From Delphinus delphis (taxonomy: Eukaryota; Chordata; Mammalia; Artiodactyla; Delphinidae): a stretch of 64,000 bases of DNA. Numbering within the stretch: position 1 is the first letter of the stretch; each line of letters opens with the position of its first letter. Positions 36,190 through 48,894 of the stretch are shown here, piece by piece. The notes beneath the pieces were generated by a model that saw only the letters and a program-made list of their open reading frames with translations, had not been told where the DNA came from and ran no database searches. A program made the translations under genes and the position numbers. The stretch is from positions 60,954,447 through 61,018,446 of the forward strand of contig NC_082696.1 in assembly GCF_949987515.2 (NCBI RefSeq), written 5' to 3'.

Positions 36190-36540
36190 AATTCAAGGAA
36201 ATTAATTAAATTCAGCAAACATCATTTATATGTATTCTACAGTCTAAGGGGTATAGAGGATATCAAGACAAACAAGACATAGACTCTGAGCTCGAGGAGC
36301 TTGCAATTTGAGAAGCACAGAAAGATTAGGATTCCTCTGATAAAAGGCCTGGTCTGGAAAGCACCACATGCAAGTGTTAAATAAAATTGTATGAATGGAG
36401 ATGTTAAATACATCTGTTTGAGGAGTCACGGAACCTTCCTAGAGCAGGCAACAGTAGAGATGGACCTTGAATGATCTAGGGACTTTGGAAAATCAGAGTT
36501 GGAAGTTTGGCTCCCATGGGCAGGAATATTGTTTCAGTAG
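36190..36540 (-). repeat. L2-like LINE fragment
   Basis: Antisense order: TTCAGCAAACATCATTTATA, GGGGTATAGAGGATATCAAG, then CTCGAGGAGCTTGCAATTTG, followed after 36,425 by GAGATGGACCTTGAATGATC. The first 130 bases are good L2; the remainder is a less certain continuation. Confidence 0.6.
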
Positions 36541-36549
36541 TTACATATG

Positions 36550-38830
36550 AGAGATTTTGAAGTAAGGCATAGCTTTTCAGTTCCTAATTCTGGACAAAGA
36601 GAATTGAAGATGAAAACTAGAAAGAGAGAGCAACCTCTGGATGTACACTGTCTTGCCAATATTTGTGACTGTGACAGGCCCGTGCAGAAGATTTTGCCAA
36701 GAAATGAAAGCCAGATTGAGAATGCCAGAAATTTTTGTCTATACCTGAACTTAAGTTTAATTAAATTCAACACTGTGCATGAGCAGTGGGATAAATACCT
36801 ACTGTAACAAAACTTTTTCCCCCTTTTTTCATTAAAAATTGCATAATTCACATATATTACTGAAAAATTAATACTAATAAAAAGAAGAAAAAAAGAATTC
36901 CAAATCAAAGTTTTAGTAAAGTATGTCAATGTAAGAACAGGCATTTAGTCTTCTTTCATTAAACAATAGGAATGTCCATATAAAAATAAGTATGTAAAAA
37001 ATAATTTTTCAGCTTCGAAGCTGGGGGAAAATGCCAATATTACTCTAAATTTGGACAAATTCTATTAGCTATATTACAGATGAGAGTTTTTATAAGTCTC
37101 CAGGCACTGAAGGCAGATAGTTTCTCAGGAAAGTAGATAAAAGGCATAGAGTAACACCACAAGTAATCCTAATTTAAAAAGATGAGGCTAGAGAGAAAGG
37201 TAGATGAGGGGAGAGATGGAGACTACATTAATGATTAGTAGGCTGACTGAATAGACACCAAAATTTCAGTGCCTTAAAAGAAAGCTTATTTCTTTCTCAT
37301 CTAATGGTCCTGGGCTATTATTCATATTGATAGCTGACTGTTCTCTATGCTGACATCGAGGGTCAGAAAGGCTATAACTCCAAATAAGAGCTTAATGAGG
37401 ATGCCTTTTTTCTCCACATCTAAGCTATCATTCTGTTTTATAATTTTTTTAAGTCTGATTTTTTTAAATTTAATCTTCTGGTTTGAAGCCCTTTAAAAGC
37501 TGAAATTCTATTTTATTTAGAGTATTACCAAGCATTTTATTACAGGTCAAAAATATTATTTTAAGTCAACCTATGTTTATATTTTGTCATGTTGACTGAT
37601 TAGCAAGTAAGTACAATTTTCTTCCTCTATTTTGAATTTTGTTGACTTACAAGCAATAGAGTTAAACTGAGTAATAAATTTTAAGTTCATTTGGTCTCTA
37701 GAAGAGTAATGATGCACAAAAGAAATATTAATCAGTATAAGAAGAGATGCCAAGAAAAATTGTACTGGGCTTCTACAGCATATAACTTCTGCAGAACTTT
37801 GTGAAAATTTTCTATTGTTATATTAAATTTTTATGATATAATATCAATTAATGTTTGCTAGACAATATCAATTAACAATAGAAGTCTACATTTGTTTTAA
37901 AGTTTTGGGGTAGTATTGAAGCAATTCTAGTAACCCAAAGTTCTGATTAAATTGGGTAGTACAGGCTGGGTATATCTGGCCAATTGAAACAACTTTCAGC
38001 AGTAGGAGTAGAAATTTTTTGGAAATGTGTGTGTTTTCTGTTTTAAATATATCAGAAATTATGATGTGTTTTGAACCAAAAGTTTCAACAGTCCCTCTTC
38101 AGGGCCAATGAAAGTTCCTATTTGCATTACTTTGACCTAAAAAGTCAGGGTAAACCAAATCAAAAGGAACTTTAAAACTTTAGTTCTGTGTATAGTTTAT
38201 ATTAATATAAGGCTTTAAAAGCAATATTAAAAAAACAAAACTAATAGATGTTAGAAACTTTAGAAATACAGAAAAGTAAAAAAAATAAAGATCATTCCCA
38301 ATCTTGCCAAACAATAATGTTAACATTTCTGAATTTTGCCTTCCAGATACACGCACAATGAGACCATAGTAAATTTACGTTTTGAAAATGTATTATTTTT
38401 ATTTAATTTAAAAATGTATTTCCATGTTATTAAATTTCTTTGAATCATGATTTTTAACAACTACAGAGTGATCTATTTTGTGCTTTTTTTCATAACTCAC
38501 GTAACAATATTTTTCCTCAAAATTTTTGTGTTTATAAAGAACAATGTATAGAAAGTCCTTGCAACTGAATCTTTTTGTATGTTCTCAAATTATTTTCTAC
38601 AATTGAAGCTTTATAGAAAATTAATCAAATTTTGCATATCAAAATTTTATTCAAAAATTAATATAACACAGAATATTTTTCTTGGATACTATGCCATTAA
38701 ATTAGACATTGATAACAAATAGACAAAAAAAGCCCCTATATATTTGAGGTTTAGAAAATTAAACACAGAAGTACCTAGACTCAAGCTCAAATATAAAACC
38801 TGAAGAAGATTTTATGTCTTTCTTTTCAAG
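36550..38830. other. Unassigned non-coding DNA
   Basis: Overlapping frames on both strands at 36,534-36,944 have no recognisable domain. A stretch at 37,245-37,440 may be an antisense old LTR-like repeat (TTAAAAGAAAGCTTATTTCT then GGTCCTGGGCTATTATT), but it is too diverged to name. Confidence 0.4.
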
Positions 38831-38834
38831 TTAG

Positions 38835-39020
38835 GTTAAAGACTTTGAAATTAGACAAACCAATTTAAATTTTGCTCCAAAACTGTTAGTTGTGATATTG
38901 GCCAAATCTATTCACTTCTAAGACTCATTTATCTTGTATGTCACATGGGGATATAATCATATTGCAGATGTGTTTCTGTAAGTTAGAGCAAAGAAAATGC
39001 TCAAAGAGTTCAGTGAATTC
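38835..39020 (+). repeat. Degraded MIR SINE
   Basis: Sense MIR order is faintly preserved: AATTTTGCTCCAAAACTGTTAG (tRNA-derived part), GATATTGGCCAAATCTATTC, ACTCATTTATCTTGTATGTC, then ATGGGGATATAATCATATTG. High divergence. Confidence 0.5.
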
Positions 39021-39059
39021 TAAAGACTCTAAGTTCAACTTTTGTAGTTATTGTTTATT

Positions 39060-40610
39060 GTTCAACTAAAAACCATTGATTTTCATCTCTACATAGCAAA
39101 ATGCATGTTATGTGAGTCATATTTATAATGACCTATCCAATAATTACAAGACATCTAGGAGACTACCTCTGGTGAATAATTGAAATTTACTCTTCTACAC
39201 AAGTGGCTCAAAGTACCTAGCATGGCTCAACATAATAGCCCTCTGTTGAAAGTCATCCATTTTTTTTCTGTGACATTGTATATTTTGATGACACAATGCA
39301 TCAGGATACCCACTATTGGTACCCTCCTAAAACAATAGTCCCATCCGTGCTCCCTTTTATTAACACACAGGCAAAGCAGTGTGCAACATTCAGTAACTGG
39401 CTAACTAGCCACAGTCTCTGCAATGTGCTCTTTCAGAGCTACTAAGACTCTCAGATGACTACATCGCTGTGATGATGCTGGACTGTGCTTCTCTCAGATG
39501 AACTGGAAAGTTGCCCTACTCATTGGAACCCAGAGAGCCATTCACTGTTATCCCATGTCTGAACTATTAGCTCATACTCCAAAACCAGCCTATGTTTTGG
39601 CCTTCAGTATACAATAACTTGTGTTTTAGATGCAAGTTCATGCTGTCACTTGGTCGAACAAAGTATAACAATAGAACAAATGCAGCCTATTTTCATTCCT
39701 TGTACTCAGTGGACTACGGTTATGACAGTAACTAGTGAACTGCATTTTTAGCTTCACAGAAGTGATGACATAAATATAAAAATACAAAAAGCTTATTAGA
39801 TTACTTATAGTTTAGGGAGCTATTTATATTAAATCAAGAAGACAACCAATAACAGTCCTACTGGACCACAAAATCCAGTAGTGTGTTTTATAAAAAAGAC
39901 TAGTGCAGTTAGCATATTTACCATAGCGATGTGGATATAATTATAATATCATCTCACCTAACCATATGTTACAGTGAGAACCCCTAAAAACAGGCTTTAC
40001 TGAATTTGGTTAAACAAAAATTCGTTCATATGGTGCACATTAATCTATTATGCCTTTTTAGTAAAATGCAGCCTTGGAACAGATGGGAATGGTGGTCATT
40101 TATTTCTTTCTTTTCTGAAATTGCAAATTCTGGAATATCGTCTAAAGATGATTTTCTTATGAAGCACACCAAATGGCAACTCCTCTCAGATGATAAAACA
40201 CAATAACTAAGTCACAGTTCACTGAAACAAACATACATTTGTTGAGAGATTGTGTAGTAAGACAAAAATTATTCCAGAGCAGAGATTTTCAAACCATTCT
40301 CCTCAGCGTCCTGGGAGCTGTTCGTCAGTGGTCGGAGGGGGCAGCTTTAACCATAGAAAGTCCAGAGTAAAGAGAGTGATATATTTGACTCTATTTATAC
40401 TTTCATGTGAAGACAGGGCTCCATTATTCAGTAATACCAAGCTACACAAAAAGGATTTCAGGTATAATTAACCTAGTGCTCACTGCCCTAACAAAGTATA
40501 AGTACATGGTAATATTTATGGAAATTGGAAAACTGATGCAGAAGTTTACATGAAGCAAGAATTGCAGAAGAATGACCATATTTTTCAAAAATAAAATGTA
40601 AGGGGGTAAT
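39060..40610. other. Unassigned non-coding DNA
   Basis: No repeat named. The segment 39,240-39,740 looks unique and is not AT-simple, but no exon signature was seen. Plus-strand frames at 40,006-40,206 and 40,250-40,471 have no recognisable domain. Confidence 0.45.
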
Positions 40611-40613
40611 AGT

Positions 40614-40875
40614 AATAGGCATCATCAATAGGGTATTTATTATATGATAAATAGTGATCTAATAATTTTACATGTATTAACTCATTTATTTATCACAGTG
40701 AATAATAATGCTATAATCTTAGCAATTCTATAATTATGGTAGTAATCCTATACTCTTGCAAATTTTACAGCTAAGGAATAGGAGGTACAGAAAGTTCAAC
40801 TGACATGCCAGTGGCAGAAAGTGCTATGATCAGGACTGGGTCTGGAATCTGTATTCTTAATTATTACATCACATG
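40614..40875 (-). repeat. MIR SINE
   Basis: Antisense MIR: TTTACATGTATTAACTCATT, TACAGCTAAGGAATAGGAGG, TGACATGCCAGTGGCAGAAA, then a GACTGGGTCTGGAATCTG end. Nearly full length but diverged. Confidence 0.75.
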
Positions 40876-40899
40876 TATAAGACAGGGAATGGAGGCAGG

Positions 40900-42045
40900 G
40901 TATTGTTCTGACATAAACTTTAATATATCACAGAGCTAAAATAACACAGTATTGTTTCAGAATTACATAGATGATATTGAATAAGGAGAACAGAAACAGG
41001 CAATATCTATGTGGTAATTTAATATATGAAAAAGATTAAATTTCAAGTTAGTAAGGAAAGTAAAATTAAGCAAGCATTAAATGAAATAGGGATGGACATT
41101 TATTTGGAAATAAAATTTGATTTCAATTACTATCTCATACTATATAAAAACTACTAGTAGATTAGGATGTAAATATTTTTAAAGTAATAGAAGAAAATAT
41201 AGAAGGCTATTTTTAGGGATAGGAAAAAGTTCCTAAACAAGATATCAAACCAATAATACATAAATAAAAGATAAAGAATTCACTACACAAAACTTAAAAT
41301 TCTTAATAGACATCATAAACAAAGGTAAAGGACAAGCACAGTATGGAAGAAAGTCTTTTTTTTTTTTAGTTTAAATGCTGCAAAAGAGTAATAATCATAA
41401 TACACAGGAAGCTTTATGATTCAACAAGAAAATGGCAAAAGAAAAAAATGGGCAAGTGATAGCACAGACATTATAGAAAATAAGTACAAATGACCAATAC
41501 ATGAATTAAAAAATGTTTAACCTCATCAGTAATCTGCAAAAGCCAAATTAAACCAATAATAATGCAGATAAATTGGATAAAATATAAATGGTTAATATTC
41601 AGTGGTGAGGAGTCTGAAGGCAAATCTCATACACTGTTAAAGACTATGGTAAATTTTTGGAGGGTGACTTGTACCATTTACCAGGATTTAAACTGCTTAT
41701 ATCATTTGATCTAATAATTCTACTTCTAGTAACTAATCCCACAGAAATACTGGGACAGGGTTATAAAGATACAGGCATAATAAAGGTTAATCATATATTG
41801 TGTATAATATTGAAAAATCAAAACTACTTAGTCATCAATGCTTATAAAATACAATGGCACAATTAAAAGGAATAAAATAAGATTACGTATCCCTAACAAG
41901 GAAATATCTTCAAGATACTTGTCAGGTGAAAACACCCAATTGCAGAACAGTGTACTTAATCCCATTTTTGTAAGACAAAAACTATGTATATTCATGTAAA
42001 TCAAAACATAAGTACATTTTTTTGAACCATTCCAGAGCAAGTTAG
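40900..42045 (+). repeat. Old LINE-1 (L1M), end of ORF2 plus 3' UTR, sense
   Basis: Typical late ORF2 order: AACACAGTATTGTTTCAGAA, GGAGAACAGAAACAGGCAA, CTATCTCATACTATATAAAA, AAGTTCCTAAACAAGATATC, then the 3' portion with AAATGACCAATACATGAATT, CTCATCAGTAATCTGCAAAA, and TACACTGTTAAAGACTATGG. The last part contains TTGTACCATTTACCAGG and CTTCAAGATACTTGTCAGG. All reading frames are interrupted. Confidence 0.8.
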
Positions 42046-42089
42046 AGACACCAGGCTCCTTTGACCTTAAATACTTCTATAGAAGTAGT

Positions 42090-42605
42090 TGAATTTTACA
42101 GAACAAAAACATGTTCTTACATCATCCTATATCTTACATCATTTCATATTTAATCCACAGTCCCTATTCAAATTTCATCAATTTCTCCCATAATGTCCTC
42201 TATACTCATTTTTTTTCTTGGTCCAGGACTCAATCGGATTACCCATTGCACTCAGTAACTGTATTTGTTTATTCTCATTTAATCAGGAAAAATTCTTCAG
42301 CTTTTCTTTGTGTTTATTTATCTTGACATTTTTGAAGAGTACAGGCCAGTTATTCTGTAGAATCTCCTTCACTTTGGGATTGTCTGATGTTTTCCTCTCT
42401 AGTTCAGGTTATGAATTTTGGGCAAGAAAACCACTGACCTTATGCTGGATCGTCAGTGCATCACACCAAGAAGCACATATGATTGGTTTGTACCAATATT
42501 GGTGATGTTAACTCTGATCACTGACTTTTCATCTATCATCAGGTTCTATGGCTTCTTCAGAGGTAACAAGCTCATACTTTGTGGGAGCTTCTTAAGGGAG
42601 GACCT
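42090..42605 (-). repeat. Old LINE-1 3' UTR fragment, antisense
   Basis: Order familiar from antisense L1M 3' sequence: TCCCTATTCAAATTTCATCA, CATTTTTGAAGAGTACAGGC, CAGTTATTCTGTAGAATCTC, GATTGTCTGATGTTTTCCTC, and ATATTGGTGATGTTAACTCT. It lies next to the sense L1 ending at 42,045. Confidence 0.7.
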
Positions 42606-43490
42606 GTGACTTTTACACATACTTATGAGCTCTGGTTCTAGCAGTCACACCATACCTATATTTAGTGTTCACCATACTCATGGTTAGTGTTAGTTCACCA
42701 TACTAACACTATATTAGTCCTGGTGCTAGTTGTGAATTTTCTCTAGTGTTATTTTATAGCTGTGGTCTGTTTGAATTCGACCATCCCTACAAGAGGAAAG
42801 GAAACTAAGGGCTATCCCTGAAAATTTTAGAGATGCTAACTATTACAGTTCACCTGTTTTCTAACCGATACTGAAAGTGATTTATTCAGGCAATATTTTG
42901 AATGGTACATAAAAGCATGATATTTAATGTGATTAATCTGCTTGTAGGTAATGGCGTCTCACCTGCTGGATATATCCCACTGCAGTTGGTTATAAATGAG
43001 TGAAAAGAACTTGTTGCTTCTGAAATATGCCTTGGAGGCTCCACTTTCCTATAATTTATTAATACTTGTTTACCTTATGCCAAAATAAAAGGCCAATTTT
43101 GTCAAACCAGTAGGACAGAACAGATAATTAGGCAAAAGCAATAAGTAAGTCGTTTGGTATTTTTGTGGAAAAAAAATCCAGCTGATTAATTTTTAAACTT
43201 TGACACTATATTGATGCATTCATAAATATTACTCAGAGGTACTCTAAGTCTATTAGGACTAAGGATCTTTTAGGTCTTTTGACCTCACTGAGAAAAGAAA
43301 CTTGATATTATCAAACACAAAAGTAGGTTACATTAAATTTTATTTGAGAAACTGCTATCCTCTTAAAAGTATGGCTGATTTTGAGTCAGTTTCTGTCAAT
43401 GCTTTAGATGTAGCGAAGCCACTCTGGGATACTAGTGACTGTTTTTTTTCATTTTTCTATCACTTTACCTCTCTTTTTATGATCATGGAA
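42605..43490. other. Unassigned non-coding DNA with a small repeated, partly palindromic patch
   Basis: No exon or named repeat. At about 42,660-42,715 the words TTCACCATACT and TAGTGTTAGT recur, partly as inverted copies. Confidence 0.45.
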
Positions 43491-43492
43491 AC

Positions 43493-43730
43493 AGCATGAC
43501 TTACTGGTTAAGAGTTTTTACTTTGGAGACACACAGTTTGAATTCTGGCTCTGACATGTATCGATTGTATGCCTTGGGTCAAGATGCTTGATCTCTGTTT
43601 TATTTTCCAAATGAAGAAATATACCTAACTCAGGATTACTGTGAAAATTAAATAGGTAATGCATTCAAAGCACCTGATTAAATGCCAGTTATATAGTACT
43701 CAGTTAAATATACATGCTTATTGTCTGCAT
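43493..43730 (+). repeat. MIR SINE, nearly complete
   Basis: Sense MIR: CTTACTGGTTAAGAGTTTTT (A-box region), CACACAGTTTGAATTCTGGC (B-box region), GTATGCCTTGGGTCAAGATG, GATTACTGTGAAAATTAAAT, GCATTCAAAGCACC. Confidence 0.8.
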
Positions 43731-43889
43731 CTTCTGCTCTGTGACTCCGTCACACATGATTGTTAGTTTCTTATATTAGCATGAAAATCAGAGAAAGGAG
43801 ATTCTTTATACTACCCTTGATACATTTGGGCCATGGTGATGCTAGTACTTGCCTCTGTTTTGGAAACAGAATAACAATCATATTGTTGG

Positions 43890-44785
43890 AGGAGGTCATC
43901 AAGAGGATGTGATCACTGGTTTACCCTCCAGCTGGACCTGGGCAATTGGAGGCTCCTCACCCCTCCCCCATGCTTGGAATGTACCCTACTTCGATGGTTT
44001 CCCATTGTAATTCAAGTCAAGTAAAATCCACCTTCCTCCCCTTTGCCTAGAAAGGGGAGGTCCCTGACCTGATTTATCTGTGCCTCCTTCACTGACTTCA
44101 TCTCCAACCTCCCTTCCTCTCACATGAGAAATTCCAGGAACACTGGTAGTTCTGTATTTCAAACAAGATCAATCTAGTCTGTACTTGAGGTTTGGCACTT
44201 GGTTTTTTCTCTGCCTAGAATGCTTTTTCACCAGATCTTCACATGGCTGACTCCTCTTCAGAGAAGACCTTTTTTTTTTTTTTTTTTTTGCGGTACGCGG
44301 GCCTCTCACTGCTGTGGCCTCTCCCGTTGCGGAGCACGCGCAGGCTCAGCGGCCATGGCTTACGGGCCCAGCCACTCCGCGGCATGTGGGATCTTCCCGG
44401 ACCGGGGCACGTACCCGTGTCCCCTGCATCGGCAGGCGGACTCTCAAGCACTGCGCCACCAGGGAAGCCCAGAGAAGACCTTTTTAATCACTATCTTTCT
44501 AAATCATCGATCAATTTTTTTCCCATAGACTTGGTTTATTTTTTTACTGAATATATCCTATTTATCTGTTTATGTTATTTTTAGTTTTAATTGTACACAT
44601 TTTTTTTTACTTTTCGGAGGTTTATATCTCCCTGTTTGAGTGTAGTTTACTAGAGTGTGGCTCTCAAGTGCAGTTGAAGCTTTATCTCCAGGGCTTAACC
44701 CTAAAGCGATACTCAGCACATAGAAGCCGCTCTATAAATATTTGTTGTAGATCCTCAGGAGTGTAAATATGATGCCCTTTGTATA
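43890..44785 (+). repeat. L2 LINE 3' region, split by a CHR SINE
   Basis: Sense L2 3' order: TCTCTGCCTAGAATGC at about 44,205, the SINE, then after the SINE CTTTTTAATCACTATC, a TGTTTGAGTGTAGTTTACTA segment, ATCTCCAGGGCTTAACCC, and CTCAGCACATAGAAGCCGCT followed by ATAAATATTTGTTG. The two halves align across the SINE, which dates the L2 as older. Confidence 0.75.
44270..44470 (-). mobile_element. CHR-type tRNA-derived SINE, minus strand
   Basis: Cetacean-lineage SINE read on the minus strand from about 44,470 (GGCTTCCCTGGTGGCGCAGT) to a poly(A) tail that appears as a T run at 44,270-44,289. It is flanked by the direct repeat AGAGAAGACC at 44,260-44,269 and 44,471-44,480, extended by T on the right side. 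CpG sites are still mostly intact, so it is young. The plus-strand frames 44,199-44,528 and 44,243-44,584 are translations through the SINE, not genes. It is transcribed by RNA polymerase III and mobilised by L1 in trans. Confidence 0.9.
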
Positions 44786-45530
44786 GAAAGTTCCTGCAGA
44801 ATACATTGACACTTCAACTGAAGCAAATATTCCACAAATGATTCTATAAATTATAGGCCAAAAGAGAATGTACTTGGAACTAAGTACTAACCTGATAAAA
44901 CTTTGGTATATTCAGTATTTCATTTTCACAATGCCTTTTTTTTTTTTTTTTAACTTAAATCTGTGGTCCTGTCATGGCTGTATGTTCAGCCAGTATTTAA
45001 AATGCTGCTGGGATTGAATGAACCGTACTCATTTTTCACTATCTATTCTTTGATTCCTTTGAAAAAGATTGTTACCGATTAACACTCAAAGAAGGCAAAG
45101 TCAAGTTCTTATAAATTGAGAATTCTACAACTTTACAAATAATTCTTAAAATGCATGTATTACGTTCATTTCTATTAACCTACAAGTTTTATTTTTCTAC
45201 CCTCTAATGAAGTCCAAAGTGCTTATGGAAAACATTGAATTACAGGCAGATTATGAGGTAGAGTGAACATGGGACCAAACCTTGAATCTAAGGGGAAACT
45301 GGTTTATCAAGCCAGAGATATGAGACTTTGCTCTAACACATTAATGAAATCCATGAGAATAGGGTCCTTTTTCCCTGAACAAATGCAGCTTCGGTGTGTT
45401 TATTGAAAATATCTACATAAAGTTGGTAACCTTTGTGGGATAACTTTTGTAAAGTACTCACGAAGTGTCTAGCCCAATTAATTTGAAGTGTTTTTTTTTT
45501 TTTAAATTCTTTTCCTTGATCCCTTCCTTT
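44785..45530. other. Unassigned non-coding DNA
   Basis: A T run lies at 44,937-44,951. Nothing else recognised. Confidence 0.5.
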
Positions 45531-45534
45531 AAAT

Positions 45535-45660
45535 TCGGTTCAACACATATTTATAGAAAAATCTGTCATGTTTTTTGCCTGGTGCTAGATAGTGGAGACT
45601 CCAAAATGAAGAGAATCTCATTCCAGCCCTGAGGGATGTCATTAGACTAAACATAACTCT
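45535..45660 (-). repeat. L2 LINE fragment
   Basis: Antisense L2: TTCAACACATATTTATAGAA, GCCTGGTGCTAGATAGTGG, AGCCCTGAGGGATGTC. Confidence 0.65.
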
Positions 45661-47340
45661 GTGGACTATACATCTTATGGAGGATATTATTGAGCGCAGT
45701 TAATTCTGTTTCCAATCTCCAGTGAGAGATAAAAAACTCTGGAAAAAAATCTAAATGCACTTCTTTTCTAAAGTTCTTTTTAGGGATGAACCATATAAGG
45801 CAGTCTTAGCATTCTTTTATTGATCAGTCCTTTATTACAACAAAGGACTAGATCAGAAAGATTGGGAAGAAAGAGAATAAAAAGCTAAGTTATTCATAGT
45901 GAATGTGTTGTCATAATGGGAAGTCAAACATAAGCATGATTTTGAAGTATAGAAACAATGGATTCTATGCAGAGCAGCATTTTTATTGCTTGAGAAATGA
46001 GGATAAACTAATTTGCTTGATGATTGAAGTTTTGTCTACAGAGCTCCAAATAATAGATTGAAAACATGGCAGTCTTGCAGTTATTTCCTAAGGTGTAGAT
46101 TTTAACTTTGTGGAAAGCATCAACTTGGATACTTGACAAAATTGTAAAGACTATGAAACTAAAACTGGAAGAAGCTCTAGATATCTTCCAATCTAACAGA
46201 TCACTTTGCACCCTACGTAGCTTTAACAAATTTTCCAAGATCCCATTATTAGTTAGTGATAGAATTTTAGCTAGAACTCAAACACTGCCTCACTGTTATT
46301 TTTAAAAATTTTTAATTTATTTATTTTACTATTTCAAGGTCACTTTCTATTTTCATCTGTATTTTTACTACCCTATAAACCTCACCTGCAGGAAATATGC
46401 TAAAACTCTTGAAAAGAAACTTATTGACTCTAATGAGATATCCTTCTGACAGATATTAGTAGATATTTAATGGCTATTTTTTTCTTTAAATCTCTTGTTT
46501 AATTCCAAATGTATTGGGTCCAAGCAACATTATAAGAAGTAAATATTTCAATTTCTTACAACACAATGAATGTGTCAATAATGAGAATACATAGGAACAA
46601 AAGCACAATACTTTCGCCAAATTGCTCTCTTTCTCTCTAAACTTCACAGTCAAAATAGAATTGTGTTTGTTGCTTTATGTTTTTCTTGATGAACCAGAAA
46701 GAAATTTATGGCTAATTTTTTGTCAGTCCTCTTGCAATAGGAAGGGAAAGATCGATGTTACTCTCCTTGATTTCTCTAATACCAGAGCTATTGTTTTTCT
46801 TTTTAGTTCTAGATGCAACTAGAAATCCAAGAATTAGAGTATTATTCAACTCTGATACCGCACAATTCAGGCCAATGAGAGGGATACCTGTAGGTGGAGA
46901 ATGAGGGTATCAGCATTGTATCCCCTCATTAACCTTCCACAATCGGCTTAATAAATGAGGATAGAAAGTGAAGGCACAAAGCATGCTTGCTTAAGGACAG
47001 CGAAGTCCACAGAACAAAGTCAGAGAGAGATAAGTCTATGGGTCCCTGATTTCAATTCAGTGATTCTTCCTTGAATAAGAAAGGGAGAAAACTTTCCTCA
47101 GTAGCTACAGGCAGTGAAGCATTCACTCTGGTGCTTAACAAGCCAGTGAGTCCACCACATATGAGCTGAAGTGGGAAGATAGAAATAGGAGGGGAAGGTT
47201 TCTACATCACATACCAGGTTCTCAATCTGGTTCTCAGCTTTTTAGTTTATTTTCTGATATACACTGTGGTCACCAGTGGATAAAAATTTCCATCGATTTT
47301 CACTTTTGCTTCTTTCCTTCCCCCTCCTTCCTTCCTTTTC
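45660..47340. other. Unassigned non-coding DNA
   Basis: Frames on both strands at 46,008-46,305 have no recognisable domain. No named repeat could be read. Confidence 0.45.
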
Positions 47341-47349
47341 TTTTTTTCT

Positions 47350-48180
47350 GCTTTTTAAAAAATGTATTATTATTATATACATAACAAAATTTACCGTTTT
47401 AACAATTTTTAAGTGTACAGTTCTCTAACATTAATGACATTGACATTGTATCACAACCATCACCACCATCCATCTTCAGCACTTTTTCATGTTTCCCAAC
47501 TGGAACTCTGTACCCATTCAACGCAAACTCCCCATTCTCCCCTTCGCCCAGCCCCTGGCAATAATCCTTCTACTTGACCCCATTTTCAACAACACTTATT
47601 GTTATCAGATTTATTAAGTTTTGCCTATCTAGTTGGTGCTAAATATTCATTGTTATCTTATGTTTCTTTTTGTATGATTGAACAACACTTTATAAGTACA
47701 TTGACAATTTGTTTTCATTTTTAAAAAACTAATATATTTAAATGTATGTATGCTTTATTGAGAATGTAATATATACATATAATTCATGTATGATATAATT
47801 AATCATTTCAAAATGTACAGTTCAATGATCGTGATTGTATTCAGAGTTATGCAACCATTATTACAGTCAATTTTAGATCATTTTGACCACTCTAATAAAA
47901 AAAAATACTCATTAGCAAAAACTGCACAGTTCCTCCACCCTCCCCAGCCCTGAACAACCACTAATCTATATTCTGTCTTATAGAGTTTCCTATTCTGGGT
48001 ATTTCATATAAATACAGTCATAAAATATCTACTTTTTTTCTGAAATTGGCTTCTTAGACTTAGCATAATGTTTTCAAGGTCCATCCATGTAATGCTATAT
48101 GTCAGTACATCTGTCCTTTTTTTGGCAGAATAATATTCCATTGTATGGATGTATCACATTTTATTTATCATTGTCAACAC
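47350..48180 (-). repeat. Two adjacent old LINE-1 3' ends, antisense
   Basis: The same antisense L1 3' UTR order occurs twice in succession. Copy one (47,350-47,700) has TTTTAAGTGTACAGTTCTCT, CACAACCATCACCACCATCC and TGGAACTCTGTACCCATTCA. Copy two (47,735-48,180) has ATTTCAAAATGTACAGTTCA, TATGCAACCATTATTACAGT, CCTGAACAACCACTAATCTA and ATAATATTCCATTGTATGGA. Both are minus-strand L1M tails. Confidence 0.75.
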
Positions 48181-48479
48181 TTATTATTTGCCTTTAAAAT
48201 TATATCCCTTATTATCTCATTGTGGCTTTGATTTGAGTTATCCTAATTACTAATGATGTTGAATTTTGAATAAAAGTATTTTATTTAGTTAGTAAGACAG
48301 AGGCAGGAAGAAATCTAATGAAGCATACACTATCAGGCAGATGGACACTGCAACTGGATTTACATTATTTTGTCATCAAGGCTTTTTTTTCCTGATATTT
48401 TAACCCTATAAATTAGACATCATAATCATCATCATCACATATAGACTTTTTATAGATATATATGTACCTGATTAACAAT

Positions 48480-48870
48480 TTTTTGCTTGTTTGTTCTTCG
48501 TGTTTAACCACCTCAGTCTTCTTTCTGGGATCATTTTCATTCTCCCTAAATAGCAATCTTTAGAATTTCTGTTACTGAAAGATCCTTGGCAATAAACACT
48601 CGAGATTTATTCATCTAAAAATTCTTTATTTTGTCCTTGTCCTTGAAAATACTTTTATTGAGTACCTAATTTTAGGTAGACAGTTATTTTCTCACAGTAG
48701 TTCAAAAATATTTTACTATTTTCTGCCTTTCATTGTTGCTTTTGACAAGTCTGTTATCAAAATAATTGACTCTTTCATGGGTGATCTATCTTTTTCCACT
48801 GCTATTTTTATGTGCTTTTCTTCCTTTGCCTCTCTTCCACTTTATTTGTCATTTAAAAAAAGAAAAATAC
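48480..48870 (-). repeat. Old LINE-1/HAL1-like fragment, antisense
   Basis: T-rich plus strand with TTTAGGTAGACAGTTATTTT, TTTTACTATTTTCTGCCTTT, CTTTTGACAAGTCTGTTATC, an order resembling antisense HAL1/L1 coding sequence. Diverged. Confidence 0.5.
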
Positions 48871-48894
48871 TATAAGTCGCATTGCTGACTACTA

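Noticed and set aside
36534..36944. 136-residue frame on the minus strand
   Set aside because: No domain, AT-rich, overlapped by another frame on the plus strand; no homology recognised.
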